Assembly: GCA_026874595.1 (NCBI GenBank)
Contig: CM049307.1
Coordinates: forward strand, 50,899,370-50,963,369
Reading direction: 5' to 3'
Length of the DNA stretch: 64,000 bases
Origin: Sipunculus nudus
Lineage: Eukaryota > Annelida > Sipuncula > Golfingiida > Sipunculidae
A program made the translations under genes and the position numbers. Shown piece after piece: positions 61,600 through 64,000 of this stretch (positions are counted from its first letter, which is position 1; each line of letters begins with the position of its first letter). The notes below the pieces were generated by a model. It worked only from the letters and a program-made list of their open reading frames with translations. It made no database searches and was not told where the DNA came from.

Positions 61600-62320
61600 C
61601 CTGACCGTTTTACAAGTGTATTTTTGCTTGCCGGAAATCTCCGATTTCGGCAAAGCTAGTTGGTCAGTCGCTGAAGTATGTTTGTTGCTTGCAGGAAATC
61701 TTCGATTTTCGCAAGCTGGTTGGTCAGTCGCGGATGTCTGTCTGTTTGTCTGTTTGTCTGTCATCTCTCTACAGGTCTCAATTTTGCACCAATCACTTTC
61801 AAACTTACACACCTTATAGATAATCAAAAATGCAAGAAGCCTATTGTTTTTGGTCAATATAGGTCAAAGGTCAAGGTCAAGGTCATCAAAACTTTTCAAA
61901 ACGGTGTTTTCTTCATATCTTTGTCACTATTAGTCGTATCTTCTTCAAACATAGCTCATTTTAAACGTCATTCGTAGGCCAGTCATCTGGTGTGTAGCTG
62001 ACTCAAATTTGCCGTAACCATGGTTTCGAATTTATGGGAAAAAGTCATGATATTCGAAAATAAGGGGCCTTATTTTTCTAACTTTGGCAGTTTTACAGCT
62101 AGAGAGGTCTAGTTTTTTGCATCAGGTAGCATTTAACAAGTACTGCAAGATTTTATTACAGGTCTCGCAATATCTCGTATAATATCTCGTCAAACGAGAT
62201 ATTTCGAGATTTCAGTAATCTTGCCCTGGAGGTCACAGTTTTGCAGGAATCTTTTTGAAACTGACATAGCGTAAGTCCTACACTATTATCTCGAAAAAGA
62301 TTTTCCATTTTTTGAATGCA
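61600..62320 (+). repeat. Composite repeat, unit 1 (TCTG-rich head, AGGTCA-rich middle)
   Basis: TGTCTGTTTGTCTGTTTGTC, then CAATTTTGCACCAATC, TTTTTGGTCAATATAGGTCA and GGTCAAGGTCAAGGTCATC; then TTAGTCGTATCTTCTTCAAA. The same order recurs at 63480-64000. Confidence 0.7.
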
Positions 62321-63300
62321 GCCGCTAGGTGGCGCTGTATGCAAACCTCCCCAACATATCATGTTTTGGCGATATCTCCAAAACTGTGAGCCTCAATTAC
62401 ATAAACTATAGCTTATTTTCTTCCTCTGAGTCTTTTCTAAATCCTGGTGGAGTCATTTTGACTCAATCTTGAGTCACTTTGTCAGTGTGTCTGTCTGTTT
62501 CTCAGTTTTCATCAAACTCGCCTGCTTACCGGTTATGGCGTCTCACATATAGCATTCTACAGCTCACAGTTTTGAAAGAATCCTTTTAAAACTATTACAT
62601 CTTATGTCTTACACTAATATCTCGAAACGGATTTTTCCTTTTCCAGAATTGGCCGCTAGGGGGCGGTGCACTCAAACTTGCACAACATATCATTTTTTGG
62701 CCATATCTCCAAAACTATAAACCTCATTTACATAAACTATAGCTTATTTTCTTCCTCTGGGTCTTTCCAAAAACCTGGTGTATTCATTTGGTCTCAATCT
62801 TGAGTCACTTTGTCTGTGTGTCTGTCTGTTTCTCAGTTGTCCTCAAATTCGCCTGCTTGCCGGTTCTTGCGTCTCACATATAGCATTCTCCAGGCCACAG
62901 TTTTGAAAGAATCCTTTTAAAACTATTACATCTTATGTCTTACACTAAAATCTCGAAAAGAATTTTTCATTTTACAGATAGGGCCGCTAGGGGGCGGTGC
63001 ACTCAAACTTCCACAACATATCATTTTTTGGCCATATCTCCAAAAGTATAAACCTCATTTACATAAACTATAGCTTATTATCTTCCTCTGAGGTTTCTCC
63101 ATCACATGATTAAGTCAACCGGTCTCAATCTTGGGTCAGTTTGTCAGTATGTTTGTCTGTTTGTCAGTTGTCCTCAATTTCGCCTGCTTCCAGGTGCTTG
63201 CGTCTCACATGTAGCATTCTACTGGACAGTTTTGAAGGAATCGTTTTGTAAATTACACTTGTCATATATCATGATGATATCTGGAAGTCCTATGTTTATT
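62321..63300 (+). repeat. 331-bp tandem array (three units)
   Basis: GCCGCTAGG starts at 62321, 62652 and 62983, exact 331-bp steps. Each unit contains GGCCATATCTCCAAAA and CATAAACTATAGCTTATT. Confidence 0.85.
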
Positions 63301-63479
63301 ATTCAAATAAGTCAAAGGTCAAGGACAAGGTGATCAAAATATAACAAAATCTTATTTTCTTTAGAACTTTGTTAATATTGGTTCTTTCTTCACAAACTAT
63401 GGATTATTTTCTTTCACTTTTATACTGCTCGTTCATCTGACTAACTTTACATCATTTCCGGCAAGCGCGTGACCTCAGG

Positions 63480-64000
63480 TCATCTAGTCTGTCTGTCTGT
63501 CTGTTAGTCTGTTCCCTCTCTACAGGTCGCAATTTTGCAGCAATCCTTTAAAACTTACACAGTTGATTGAAAATTTCAAATGACAGGAGCCTATTGTTTT
63601 TGGTCAATATAGGTCAAAGGTCAAGGTCAAGGTCATCAAAAATATACAAAACGATTTTGCAGCAATCCTTTAAAACTTACACAGTTGATTGAAAATTTCA
63701 AATGACAGGAGCCTATTGTTTTTGGTCAATATAGGTCAAAGGTCAAGGTCAAGGTCATCAAAAATATACAAAACGGTTTTCTTCATATCTGTGTTACTAT
63801 TAGTCGTATCTACTTCAAGTAGCTCATTTTAATCGTCATTCCAAGGCCTGTCTTCTGGTGTGTAGCCGACTCAATTTGTGGTAACCATGAAAACGCATTT
63901 TCGGGGAAAAGTGGTCTTATTTTTCCAACTTTGTCAGTTTTAAAGCTACAGAAGTCTGGTTTTTTTGTATTAGATAGCATTCAATTCAGTACTAAAAGGC
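63480..64000 (+). repeat. Composite repeat, unit 2, with exact 122-bp tandem duplication
   Basis: The segment 63533-63654 is repeated without visible change at 63655-63776 and includes CAATCCTTTAAAACTTACAC and AGGTCAAAGGTCAAGGTCAA. The outer context repeats 61600-62320. The element runs off the window end. Confidence 0.85.

Overview
Eukaryotic window: AT-rich, with introns spliced at canonical GT-AG borders, long non-coding stretches, many (AT)n microsatellites and very dense dispersed and tandem repeats. Several repeat types (an AGCTCAG-bounded family, a CAAGAGGGGATATAG family, a CCTCCGCCAAG-bounded family, tRNA-derived SINEs with a GGTTCGA-like box) and the JmjC and M14 genes suggest a marine lophotrochozoan, most likely a mollusc and perhaps a bivalve. 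This is inference from sequence character only.

Layout. 1-1600 holds a decayed non-LTR retrotransposon ORF1 (zinc knuckles) on the minus strand. 1600-6100 is repeat-rich: AT microsatellites, a 25-bp minisatellite and a ~278-bp tandem array. 6100-20000 (+) is a complete four-exon gene for a membrane-anchored JmjC-domain oxygenase. Its terminal exon, which carries the distal iron-binding histidine, exists as three tandem copies spaced exactly 106 bp apart. Its introns hold MITEs, the AGCTCAG family and a CCAAT-rich island. 20000-29300 has no recognised gene but holds repeats. 29347-40192 (-) is an eight-exon zinc carboxypeptidase (M14A) that converges on the JmjC gene. Its N-terminal exons (signal peptide and most of the propeptide) are not found with confidence; one candidate propeptide exon lies at 48924-48983. 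40200-64000 is mostly repeats: a 2.54-kb CACTG-ended transposon-like element nested in another repeat (42918-45457), a GC-rich region with a perfect 17-bp hairpin (52115-52155), a tRNA-like SINE pair (54620-55006), a poly(A)-tailed retrotransposon insertion with a target-site duplication (59151-59479), a TACGC-rich island (60321-60762) and large tandem arrays to the window end. A possible but unrecognised minus-strand gene fragment lies near 59.7-60.2 kb.

The two real genes look unrelated in function: one is probably a luminal 2-oxoglutarate/Fe(II) oxygenase, the other a secreted digestive-type carboxypeptidase with an unusual zinc motif (HGDE) and two substituted active-site tyrosines. The most distinctive observations are the triplicated JmjC terminal exon, the nested transposons just upstream of it, and the CACTG-ended element that carries its own splice-like exon set.
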